Source of the DNA: Sphingobium sp. SYK-6
GTDB taxonomy: Bacteria; Pseudomonadota; Alphaproteobacteria; Sphingomonadales; Sphingomonadaceae
Length of the DNA: 64,000 nt
NCBI RefSeq assembly: GCF_000283515.1
Contig: NC_015976.1
Span: 1,302,001-1,366,000, forward strand
Direction of reading: 5' to 3'
This document shows, piece by piece, positions 37,085 to 44,737 of the stretch (position 1 is its first letter; each line of letters begins with the position of its first letter). The translations under genes and the position numbers were made by a program. The notes beneath the pieces were generated by a model, which saw only the letters and a list, made by a program, of their open reading frames with translations, was not told the DNA's origin and searched no databases.

Positions 37085-38920
37085 ATGGCACGCCCGCCGC
37101 GTGCCTGCATCATCGTCATGACCAACCCACGCGCAACGCGCCGCGCGGACGCGATCCGTCTCGGCCTCGGTTTCACTTTCAGGCACTGGGCCCGGCACAA
37201 GGGCTGGGTCGCCTTCATCATGGTCGTGCTGGTCATCAGCACGGCGGCGGAGATGCTGGTGCCGCTGTTCGCCGGCCGGCTGACCGATGCCCTGCAGAAG
37301 GGCGTCGCCGGCCGGGCCGAGGCATTGCAGGCCTTCCTCGCCATGACGGCGCTGGCGCTCGGGCCGGTCGTCTTCGGCCGCGCCGCCATCTTCGGCATCA
37401 TCGGCCTTACTCTGCGCGTCATGCAGGATATCGGCAACGAGGCGTTCCAGCGCGTCCAGCGCTTCTCGACCGACTGGCATGCGAACAGCTTCTCCGGCTC
37501 GGTCGTGCGCAAGATCACGCGCGGCATGTGGGCGCTCGATCTGCTGGATGACGTGCTGCTGCTCGGCCTGTTCCCGGCGCTGCTCGTGCTTGGCGGCACG
37601 ATGGCGCTGCTGGCGTGGCACTGGCCGGTGCTGGGGCTCGCCATGGCGCTGGGCTCGGCGGTCTATATCGGCTTCGTCGTCTGGTTCTCGACGCGGATCG
37701 TCGCGCCGGCGGCTACGCTGTCCAATCGCTGGGATACGGCGCTTGGCGGCATGCTGGCCGATTCCATCGGCGCGAACAGCGTGGTGAAGGGCTTCGGCGC
37801 CGAGCAGCGCGAGGATGCGCGCGTGGCGCAGGTGGTCGGCAAGTGGCGGCAGCGCACCCGGCGGACCTGGATCTTCGGGACGGTCGGCAATGCCGTGCAG
37901 ACCGCGCTGCTCTGGATGGTGCGCGCCACGGTGACGGGCGGGGCGCTGTGGCTCTGGTGGCGGGGCGAGGCGACCACCGGGGACATCATCTACGTGCTCA
38001 CCACCTATCTCGTCATCCACGGCTATCTGCGCGACATCGGCCAGCACGTCACGCATCTCCAGCGCTCGGTGAACGACATGGAGGAACTGGTGCGCATGCA
38101 TGACGAGCCGCTGGGCATCGAGGATCGCGCGGGCGCGCAGCCCATCCGGGTGGAGCGGGGCGAGATCCGCTTCGATCGGGTGACTTTCCGCTATGGCGGG
38201 CATGAAAAGCCGCTTTACGAGGCGCTGGATATCACCATTCCGGCGGGGCAGCGCGTGGGGCTGGTCGGCCGCTCGGGCTCTGGCAAGACGACGTTCGTCA
38301 AGCTGGTGCAGCGCCTCTATGACGTGACGGACGGGCGCGTGCTGATCGACGGGCAGGATGTGCGTGCCGTCACGCAGGCGAGCCTGCGGCGCAACATCGC
38401 CATCGTGGCGCAGGAGCCCATCCTGTTCCACCGCACGCTGGCAGAGAACATCGCTTATGGCCGGCCGGACGCGACGATGGCGGACATCGAGTGGGCTGCG
38501 GAACTCGCCAATGCGCATGGCTTCGTCGCGCGTCTGCCGCGCGGCTATCGCACGCTGGTCGGCGAACGGGGCGTGAAGCTCTCGGGCGGCGAGCGGCAGC
38601 GCGTGGCGCTGGCCCGTGCCTTCCTGGCCGACGCGCCGATCCTGATCCTCGACGAGGCGACCTCCAGTCTCGATTCGGAATCGGAAGTCCTGATCCAGGA
38701 TGCGATCCAGCGGCTGATGGCCGGGCGTACGGCGATCGTCATCGCGCACCGCCTCTCCACCGTGCGCGCGCTGGACCGGATCGTGGTGTTCGATGCTGGG
38801 CGGATCGTCGAGGATGGCACGCATGAGGCGCTGCTCCGACTGGAAGGCGGCCAGTATCGCCGTCTGTTCGAACATCAGTCTGGCGCCGCCGAGCCGGTTC
38901 TGATCGGCGAGGCTGGGTAG
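37085..38920 (+). CDS. ABC exporter, fused membrane and ATPase domains
   Basis: A 611-residue half-transporter of the MsbA/multidrug type that works as a homodimer in the inner membrane. Residues about 40-330 form six membrane helices. The ATPase domain shows Walker A GRSGSGKTT, Q-loop AQEPILF, signature LSGGERQR, Walker B ILILDEATSSLD and switch His in IAHRLST. The start is uncertain: AAGGGG touches ATG 37085 with no spacer, and ATG 37118 (MTNPRATRR) lacks a good site. The substrate is unknown and the gene is monocistronic. Confidence 0.9.
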   Translation: MARPPRACIIVMTNPRATRRADAIRLGLGFTFRHWARHKGWVAFIMVVLVISTAAEMLVPLFAGRLTDALQKGVAGRAEALQAFLAMTALALGPVVFGRAAIFGIIGLTLRVMQDIGNEAFQRVQRFSTDWHANSFSGSVVRKITRGMWALDLLDDVLLLGLFPALLVLGGTMALLAWHWPVLGLAMALGSAVYIGFVVWFSTRIVAPAATLSNRWDTALGGMLADSIGANSVVKGFGAEQREDARVAQVVGKWRQRTRRTWIFGTVGNAVQTALLWMVRATVTGGALWLWWRGEATTGDIIYVLTTYLVIHGYLRDIGQHVTHLQRSVNDMEELVRMHDEPLGIEDRAGAQPIRVERGEIRFDRVTFRYGGHEKPLYEALDITIPAGQRVGLVGRSGSGKTTFVKLVQRLYDVTDGRVLIDGQDVRAVTQASLRRNIAIVAQEPILFHRTLAENIAYGRPDATMADIEWAAELANAHGFVARLPRGYRTLVGERGVKLSGGERQRVALARAFLADAPILILDEATSSLDSESEVLIQDAIQRLMAGRTAIVIAHRLSTVRALDRIVVFDAGRIVEDGTHEALLRLEGGQYRRLFEHQSGAAEPVLIGEAG

Positions 38921-39168
38921 TAGTGGAGGGCGTTCCTGCGCCGGCTTGGCGGTGCCGGGGCGGGATGGCGCAGGCGGGTCAGGAAAGTGTCCGTATTCTT
39001 CTGCCTCACGCCGCGCCCCAAGCGCAGCCGGGAGGGGAAGGGGCAAGCCAGCGGGAGTGAGCTTTTCGCTTGCCTTGGCCCGCCCACGCCTCTCCCCGCA
39101 GGGCGGAGGCTCTTGTGCGACTGAGGCAGGGAGGGCGGCCCGCAGATTCGTGAAATCCCGCGGAAATC

Positions 39169-39181
39169 TGCCAATTCGGCA
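39169..39181. promoter_or_regulatory. Palindromic site TGCCAATTCGGCA
   Basis: The exact reverse complement of the 13-base core at 33067-33079. It lies 120 bases before doxX, at the edge of the AT-rich promoter stretch. A shared regulator of the PEP-CTERM gene and doxX is possible, though a 13-mer match in a 64-kb window is not proof. Confidence 0.35.
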
Positions 39182-39215
39182 CGCGGGCATTTCTATTTTC
39201 CTGAAAAGTGTGTCT

Positions 39216-39236
39216 CGATTTATCGCACTGATCCGG
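39216..39236. promoter_or_regulatory. Putative LysR-type operator upstream of doxX
   Basis: The minus strand reads CCGGATCAGTGCGATAAATC followed by G. It matches about 16 of 21 positions of the repeat region at 43644-43665 between pirin and lysR. It lies 65 bases before the doxX ATG, where a LysR-type activator would bind. Confidence 0.4.
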
Positions 39237-39301
39237 CAAGAACTCCCGCGCTAGAAGGCGTTCAGCGGTGCTTCCCGCGCCTTTCGAACAGGGAGTTTCC
39301 A

Positions 39302-39736
39302 ATGACCACATCCTCCATTCAGGTCCCCCGGCCTGAACCCCGTATTGGGGTGTCCTGTTCTGTCCAGTGGCTGTCCCTCGCCGGACGTCTTGCGCTTGCC
39401 CCGATCTTCATCCTGAGCGGCCTTTCCAAGGTCGCCGCGCCGGAAGCGAGCATCGCTTATATCGAAGCGGTTGGTCTGCCTTTCGTGCAGCTTGCCCTTG
39501 CCATCGCCATCCTTGTAGAGATTGTCGGCGGCGTCTTTCTGGTCGTGGGGTATCGCACCCGTCTGGCCGCTGCCGCGCTCGCGCTGTTCTCGATCGCGAC
39601 CGCGATCTTCTTCCATGCGGATATCGGTGACCAGAACCAGTTCATCCATTTCTTCAAGAATATCGCCATCGCCGGCGGCCTGGCCCAGCTGGTCGCCCAT
39701 GGCGCCGGCGCGCTCGCCCTCGATGCCCGCCGCTGA
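39302..39736 (+). CDS. DoxX family membrane protein
   Basis: A 144-residue inner-membrane protein with four predicted helices. WLSLAGRLALAPIFILSGLSK is the DoxX opening, then come VEIVGGVFLVVGYRTRLAA and a C-terminal HFFKNIAIAGGLAQL block. DoxX/DoxD-like proteins are linked to quinone or thiol redox balance, but the biochemical role of this subgroup is not settled. It is followed after 72 bases by a nitroreductase gene, probably in one operon. Its upstream region has a putative LysR-type site. Confidence 0.88.
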   Translation: MTTSSIQVPRPEPRIGVSCSVQWLSLAGRLALAPIFILSGLSKVAAPEASIAYIEAVGLPFVQLALAIAILVEIVGGVFLVVGYRTRLAAAALALFSIATAIFFHADIGDQNQFIHFFKNIAIAGGLAQLVAHGAGALALDARR

Positions 39737-39808
39737 ACCATCCATCACCACCGGCAGTGCCCCGCTTCCAGCAGGCGGGCGCGCTGCCCCATTTCCCGGA
39801 GATCCATC

Positions 39809-40390
39809 ATGACCAACCGCACCACCGACACTGCGCTCGACAAACTGTTTCTCGATCGCTGGTCCCCGCGCGCCTTCGATGGCAGCGCCATTCCGGACGC
39901 GGACCTGCGCACCATTCTCGATGCCGGCCGCTGGGCTCCGTCCGCCTATAATTACCAGCCCTGGCGCATCCTCTATGCCGTGAATGGCGATGCGAACTGG
40001 GAGACCTTCCTGTCCATCCTCGTGCCGTTCAACCAGAGCTGGGCGAAGAATGCCTCGGTGCTGCTGTTCTTCGTCTCCGACACGCTGATGCAATTGCCGG
40101 AAAGTGCCAATCCCTCGCACAGCCACAGCTTCGACACCGGCGCCGCCTGGGCGCAGATCGGGCTTCAGGCGCACATGCTGGGCTATCATGCGCACGGCAT
40201 GACCGGCATCGATTTCGACAAGGCGCGCGATCTGCTGGCGGTGCCGGAGCGTTTCCGCGTGGAAGCCGCCGCCGCGATCGGCCGCGCGACCGATCCCTCT
40301 ATCCTGCCTGAAGGCCTGCGCGAGCGGGAAGTGCCCAGCGACCGCAAGCCGCTGGTGGAGATCGCTTATCCCGGCAAGTTCGTCGCCTGA
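39809..40390 (+). CDS. Nitroreductase family protein (FMN flavoenzyme)
   Basis: A 193-residue flavoprotein expected to reduce quinones, nitro groups or similar electrophiles with NAD(P)H. Family features are RWSPRAFDGSAIPDADL (FMN phosphate contact), AGRWAPSAYNYQPWR and the C-terminal AAAAIGRATDP region. It is shorter than NfsB-type enzymes and fits the small subfamily often found beside doxX and pirin genes in Proteobacteria. A detoxification role is likely, but the substrate is unknown. A UUCG hairpin follows the gene. Confidence 0.88.
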   Translation: MTNRTTDTALDKLFLDRWSPRAFDGSAIPDADLRTILDAGRWAPSAYNYQPWRILYAVNGDANWETFLSILVPFNQSWAKNASVLLFFVSDTLMQLPESANPSHSHSFDTGAAWAQIGLQAHMLGYHAHGMTGIDFDKARDLLAVPERFRVEAAAAIGRATDPSILPEGLREREVPSDRKPLVEIAYPGKFVA

Positions 40391-40400
40391 GCAAAGACTG

Positions 40401-40424
40401 GCGCATTCCCTTCGGGGAATGCGC
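40401..40424 (+). terminator. Terminator hairpin after the nitroreductase gene
   Basis: A perfect 10-bp stem GCGCATTCCC / GGGAATGCGC with a UUCG tetraloop, followed by only TTC. Very stable. It may act in both directions, since the diguanylate cyclase gene converges on it. Confidence 0.75.
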
Positions 40425-40473
40425 TTCGGGCGCACCGGAGGAGCGGGGCGCGTTGCCGCTGCTCAGGGCCGGG

Positions 40474-41610
40474 TCAGGCGACCGCCCGTGACTGCAGCGC
40501 CTCGACAGCTTCATACTGGACGATCGTCCCCGCGCGCTTGCTGGCATAGAGCGCCTGGTCGGCGAGGCCGAGCAGATGCTCCAGGTCTTCCTCCCGTCCG
40601 TCCGCCACGACGAAGCCGAGACCCGTCGAGATGCTGATCGTGTGCTCGCCGATCTGGAACGGCCGCGCGATCGCTTCGGCGAGCCGCCCGGCCAGCTTCT
40701 CCGCTTCCTCGGCATTCTTGATGCCATATTGAATGACCGCGAACTCGTCGCCGCCCAGGCGCGCCGCGATGTCCGTCTCGCGCAGGGAACGGATGATCCG
40801 CTTGCCCACGATCGTGAGCAGCGCGTCGCCGACGGGATGACCATAGCTGTCATTCACCGGCTTGAAGTCGTTGAGATCGATATAGTGCACCGCGATCAGA
40901 CCGGCGCCGCCCAGCGCCACGCGTTCCTCATACCATTCGCGCAGGGCGATGCGGTTCGGCAGCGCCGTCAGCGCATCCTTCCGCGCGAGATTGGCAAAGG
41001 CGAGGCGCAGGCCGATGTCCCTGACCAGCCGGCCATGGCGGCTGTGCAGGCTGTGCGTCCCTCCCGCGAGCAATCCCGCGACGAGTGCGCTCATGACCCA
41101 ATAAATCGCGTCTTGCTGGAGCAGCGCAACGAGAATGGCCGGGACCGTCGAGATCAGCATGCTCGGCACCGCGATCCACAGCCGCAGCCCGATACCGACC
41201 GCCACGCCCGCGCAGTAGCCGATCAGCAGCGCTATCGTGAGCATGTGGATATCGGGGAAGGGCAGCATGAAGGCACGCACGCCAAACAGGCCGAGCAGGA
41301 TGGCGAAGCTCAGATAAGGGATGGCGAAACGGCGCTCGAGCCAGCGGGCCTCGTTGAGCGTGAGGCGCGGTTCGGCTGCTCGGAGCGCCAGCTGCCAGGC
41401 GACCAGCAGACGCGCCATGGATGCGAATGCCCCGGCGACGAGCAGGCCCAGCATGATGCCGTCGTGCGTGCGAGTATAGACTACCACCCCGGAGGCAATG
41501 AAACCCAGCGTCATGATCGATGACGGGAGGAAGGCGTGAAACAGGCTGCGGATCAGCTCGATTTCGACAGCCTCGGGGACCGCACGGTTGGATGGGATTC
41601 GGTTCTTCAT
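40474..41610 (-). CDS. Membrane-bound diguanylate cyclase (GGDEF)
   Basis: A 378-residue protein making cyclic di-GMP from two GTP. Residues about 25-185 hold six hydrophobic segments (a membrane sensor of unknown ligand). The GGDEF domain at about 208-370 has intact RLGGDEF (GGDEF at 286-290) and KDALTALPNR at its start. The inhibitory I-site RETD lies exactly five residues before GGDEF, so product inhibition is expected. There is no EAL domain. Neighbours do not reveal the process it controls. Confidence 0.93.
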   Translation of the reverse strand: MKNRIPSNRAVPEAVEIELIRSLFHAFLPSSIMTLGFIASGVVVYTRTHDGIMLGLLVAGAFASMARLLVAWQLALRAAEPRLTLNEARWLERRFAIPYLSFAILLGLFGVRAFMLPFPDIHMLTIALLIGYCAGVAVGIGLRLWIAVPSMLISTVPAILVALLQQDAIYWVMSALVAGLLAGGTHSLHSRHGRLVRDIGLRLAFANLARKDALTALPNRIALREWYEERVALGGAGLIAVHYIDLNDFKPVNDSYGHPVGDALLTIVGKRIIRSLRETDIAARLGGDEFAVIQYGIKNAEEAEKLAGRLAEAIARPFQIGEHTISISTGLGFVVADGREEDLEHLLGLADQALYASKRAGTIVQYEAVEALQSRAVA

Positions 41611-41775
41611 GGCAGTGGATGCGTCTGCAACTCTTCAAGATGGCAGTGCCTGAAAACCGTCGACGCTGCGACCGGGGTGCGGGCATGGTTCGACATCGTG
41701 GTAACGGGTCAAGGTGTCGAAATATTTAAGGCTTTTACCTCAGCTGCGTTTCTGCGACCAGCCGATTCCGCAGCG

Positions 41776-42720
41776 TCAGCCGCCGGGGTCCTCAGTCATC
41801 GCCCGGATGAGCGCACCCCTCTGGCGCCGGGGCAGGCGATCGAGGGGAAGGGCATAAAGCGCGCTCAGGAAGGTGGCATCTTCTTGCGTGACGGCCTGCG
41901 CATTGGGGCCGCTTCCGAAGAGACCCAGGATGGATTGGGCGGGCGGGTCGTCCAGGGCATTGATCTCGGCGAGCGAGACCATCGCGGCATAGGAAGCCAC
42001 CGTATCCAGCGGCAAGCCTTCCACCCTGGATACATCGATGACCACGGTCGCCTGCACGAGCGCCCGCACCGCGCCGGTGGAGATCAGGCTGGAACTATAT
42101 TGGCTGAGCGACGGTGCGCCGTCCACCAGCGGCAGAGCCGATCCGCTGCCTCCGCCTTCCCCGCCGGTCCATGGCGCCGGGGTGTCGCCGCTGCCGGATG
42201 TACCTTTCGCCTGGATGGCATCGCCATACCACCAGCGTACCGGTTCCTCGCCTTCGCGTAGTTCGCGCATGCGGGCGGGCGACACCCGGGTGAACTGCCG
42301 CGGCGCGCGGCGAGAGAGAGTCCGCACGAAGCGTCCGCCATCCATGGTGAAGGTGATAGCGATATTGGCCTTGCACTCGGCCGGTGCCACGGGCGCGCCG
42401 GCGTCGGCGGCAATCGCCCGCACTTTCGCTTCAACCAGCGCTGCATGTTCGGATGAAAGGCCGAAGGCCCTCGGGCAGACCGGTTCCACCCATCGCGCCA
42501 CCTGCTTGAAGGTCGTCGCCGCGCCGGTCTTCCTCAGGAAGTCGACCGCCGCCTTCCGGCTTTCCTCGCGGGTCTGCCGCGCGCCGGTCACAAGAATGTC
42601 GTCGCTTTCGCCGCGCTCGTTGCCCCCGGGGCTGTCCTGCGAAGCGGACGCGGTGCTGCCCAAAAGAGCGGCGCCCATGGCCATCAGTTTCAGCGCCTGC
42701 CTCATGTCGAGGGCCATCAT
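41776..42720 (-). CDS. Exported hypothetical protein
   Basis: A 314-residue protein I do not recognise. A signal peptide (LKLMAMGAALLGSTASA) is followed by DDILVTGARQ, which resembles the N-terminal segment of TonB-dependent receptors. The protein is far too short for a barrel and has no plug domain. The middle contains a Gly/Ser-rich stretch (GEGGGSGSALPL) and a helical C-terminal part. Cys residues in VEPVCPRAF and APAECKANI could form a disulfide. Probably periplasmic. Starts at 42720, 42717 or 42705 are all possible. Confidence 0.65.
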   Translation of the reverse strand: MMALDMRQALKLMAMGAALLGSTASASQDSPGGNERGESDDILVTGARQTREESRKAAVDFLRKTGAATTFKQVARWVEPVCPRAFGLSSEHAALVEAKVRAIAADAGAPVAPAECKANIAITFTMDGGRFVRTLSRRAPRQFTRVSPARMRELREGEEPVRWWYGDAIQAKGTSGSGDTPAPWTGGEGGGSGSALPLVDGAPSLSQYSSSLISTGAVRALVQATVVIDVSRVEGLPLDTVASYAAMVSLAEINALDDPPAQSILGLFGSGPNAQAVTQEDATFLSALYALPLDRLPRRQRGALIRAMTEDPGG

Positions 42721-42795
42721 CGTCTTTCGTGTTTCCCGGTGGATAGTCTCAGCCTATCCCCTTTCGGCTGCCTTCGCCAGTATCCGCAGGATAGT

Positions 42796-42827
42796 GAAGA
42801 GGCGCCCCCCGCGGGGGACGCCTCTTC
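42796..42827 (-). terminator. Terminator after the pirin gene
   Basis: A long stem, GAAGAGGCG paired with CGCCTCTTC and extended by C and G runs around a CGCG loop. It lies 54 bases past the pirin stop on the minus strand. There is no clear T-run, so termination efficiency is uncertain. Confidence 0.6.
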
Positions 42828-42880
42828 CCGGGACATGGCCTGCGGGGGAGGGGACAGGCCAATCGCCCGGCATCGACCTC

Positions 42881-43579
42881 TCAGGCCGCGTCGACGAACA
42901 CGATCTCGCTGTCCTCGATCGCGGTGATACGCAACCTGTCCAGCTCCGCGATCGCGGCGCCGTCGCGCGCGTTCACGCGCACGCCATCGATCTCGACCGC
43001 GCCGGTGGCGGGCACGAGATAGGCCTTGCGATCCGCGCCGAGCGGATAGTCCAGCGTCGCGCCGGCCTTGATCGTTGCGCCGATCACGCGGGCATTGGTG
43101 CGGATCGGCAGAGCATCGTCGTCATCGTCGTAGCCGCTTGCCAGCACCACGAACTGGCCGGCCCTGTCCGCCTTGGGGAAAGGGCGTGCGCCCCAACTCG
43201 GCTGCTCGCCATCACGGGTGGGGATGATCCAGATCTGGAAGATCTGCGTCACTTCATCCTCCATATTGTACTCCGAGTGACGGATGCCCGTGCCGGCGGA
43301 CATGACCTGAACGTCGCCCGCTTCGGTCCGGCCCTTGTTGCCAAGGCTGTCCTGGTGGGTGATCGCGCCCTTGCGGACATAAGTGATGATTTCCATGTCG
43401 CGGTGCGGATGCGGGGGGAAGCCGGTGCCGGGCTGGATCGTGTCGTCGTTCCAGACGCGCAGATTGCCCCAGTGCACGCGGCGCGGGTCCTGGTAATTGG
43501 CGAAAGAGAAGTGATGCTTGGCATCCAGCCAGCCATGGTTCTCGCCGCCAAGGCTTTCAAAGGGGCGCAGTTCAATCAT
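42881..43579 (-). CDS. Pirin family protein (quercetinase-like bicupin)
   Basis: A 232-residue bicupin. The N-terminal cupin has the pirin metal site: PPHPHRDMEI (two His) and GIRHSEYN (His and Glu), normally binding Fe. Related proteins oxidise quercetin in vitro or act as redox sensors. The C-terminal cupin lacks His ligands. The gene is divergent from a lysR gene across 110 bases containing tandem repeats, so it is probably controlled by that regulator. With doxX and the nitroreductase it suggests an electrophile/quinone response. Confidence 0.92.
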   Translation of the reverse strand: MIELRPFESLGGENHGWLDAKHHFSFANYQDPRRVHWGNLRVWNDDTIQPGTGFPPHPHRDMEIITYVRKGAITHQDSLGNKGRTEAGDVQVMSAGTGIRHSEYNMEDEVTQIFQIWIIPTRDGEQPSWGARPFPKADRAGQFVVLASGYDDDDDALPIRTNARVIGATIKAGATLDYPLGADRKAYLVPATGAVEIDGVRVNARDGAAIAELDRLRITAIEDSEIVFVDAA

Positions 43580-43643
43580 CTCGGGTCTCCTCGGTGGGAC
43601 GGGGTTTCGTCCGCTTGAGGCCGAGATAAGGCGGCTTGCTTGT

Positions 43644-43665
43644 CCGGATAAGTCGGATAAGTTCG
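43644..43665. promoter_or_regulatory. Tandem repeat CGGATAAGT x2, putative LysR operator
   Basis: Two adjacent direct copies of CGGATAAGT (43645-43653, 43654-43662), preceded by the related CGAGATAAG at 43622-43630. They lie in the pirin-lysR divergent gap. A similar sequence is upstream of doxX at 39216-39236. Binding by the adjacent LysR protein is inference. Confidence 0.5.
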
Positions 43666-43689
43666 TCGGGAACGTTCTGGAAAATTGAA

Positions 43690-44616
43690 ATGTCGAACCC
43701 TGGCACGCCTACATTCGATCAGCTCCGCATCTTCCTGACGGTCGTCGAGACGGGGAGTTTCGCGGCCGCGGGGCGCAAGCTCAACCGGGCCGTATCGGTC
43801 ATCAGCTATGGCATCGCCAATCTTGAGGCGCAGCTTGGCCTCAGCCTCTTCGAGCGGGAAGGGACGAGGAAACCGCAGCTCACGCCCGCGGGAAAAGCTG
43901 TTCTTGCCGAGGCGCGAACCGTGTCGACAGGGATCGACGCCTTGCGCGCCAAGGTGAAAGGGCTGCTGGAAGGGCTGGAAGCGGAAGTCAGTCTCGTGGT
44001 CGATGTGATGTTGCCCGCCGAACGGCTTGCCCTGATCCTTCGCAGCTTTCGGACGCAGTTCCCGACCGTGTCTCTCCGCCTTCATGTCGAGGGCTTGGGG
44101 GCGGTGGCGGCGCTGGTGCTGGAGGGGCGGGCAGACCTCGGCATCGCCGGTCCGGTCGCGGCGCAGATCGAGGGGCTGGAGCGCTGTGCCGTCGGCTCCG
44201 TGGCGCTGGTGCCGGTCTCGGCGCCCGACCATCCTTTGGCCAGGGCAGAAACCCTGCTGCCCGGCGCCGCGAGGGAGCATGTCCAGCTCGTGCTGGCCGA
44301 TCGCTCGCCACTGACGGAGGGTCAGGACTTCGCCGTCAACAGTGCCCATACCTGGCGCCTCTCCGATCTTGGCGCCAAGCATGCGTTGCTGCGCGAAGGG
44401 ATCGGCTGGGGCAACATGCCGCTGCCGATGGTGGAGAGCGACCTCGTGGCCGGCACGCTGGTGCGCCTTGCACTGCCTGATGCGCCCGGCGGCCTCTATC
44501 GCTTCTCCGCCATCAGTCGTCGGGATGCACCGCCCGGCCCGGCGGCGTCGTGGCTCATGCAGCGCTTCATCGATCTCGGCGCCGAAGACGACCATGGCAT
44601 CTTGCCGGACGTGTGA
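43690..44616 (+). CDS. LysR family transcriptional regulator
   Basis: A 308-residue regulator. The winged HTH is at about 8-67 (FDQLRIFLTVVETGSFAAAG and ISYGIANLEAQLGLSLFER), followed by the linker helix and a substrate-binding domain (RADLGIAGPVAAQIEGLE). ATG 43690 is chosen because it starts 7 residues before the HTH in the usual way. The upstream extension to 43636 overlaps the operator-like repeats. It is divergent from pirin. The inducer is unknown. Confidence 0.92.
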   Translation: MSNPGTPTFDQLRIFLTVVETGSFAAAGRKLNRAVSVISYGIANLEAQLGLSLFEREGTRKPQLTPAGKAVLAEARTVSTGIDALRAKVKGLLEGLEAEVSLVVDVMLPAERLALILRSFRTQFPTVSLRLHVEGLGAVAALVLEGRADLGIAGPVAAQIEGLERCAVGSVALVPVSAPDHPLARAETLLPGAAREHVQLVLADRSPLTEGQDFAVNSAHTWRLSDLGAKHALLREGIGWGNMPLPMVESDLVAGTLVRLALPDAPGGLYRFSAISRRDAPPGPAASWLMQRFIDLGAEDDHGILPDV

Positions 44617-44737
44617 ACGCAGGGGAGGGCGGCATCCGGCGGCCGCGCCGCTTGTCGCCGCCCGGGCCGGGCGCTAGGTCGGCCCGAACCACGAGCGCGG
44701 GCGGCGACGGAGGAAAGATGCGGAGAGGACGAGGGAC

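Larger units (their letters stand above)
38921..39301. other. Intergenic region upstream of doxX
   Basis: 381 bases. The left part is GC-rich and contains the arms GGCAAGC and GCTTGCC (about 39041-39084), possibly a long weak hairpin after the ABC gene. The right part is AT-richer and carries the two putative sites listed separately. No gene is seen. Confidence 0.4.

Noticed and set aside
36944..39190. 748-residue minus-strand open frame opposite the ABC exporter
   Set aside because: Antisense to Walker A, signature and Walker B motifs of the exporter. Its own sequence is low-complexity Arg/His/Asp.
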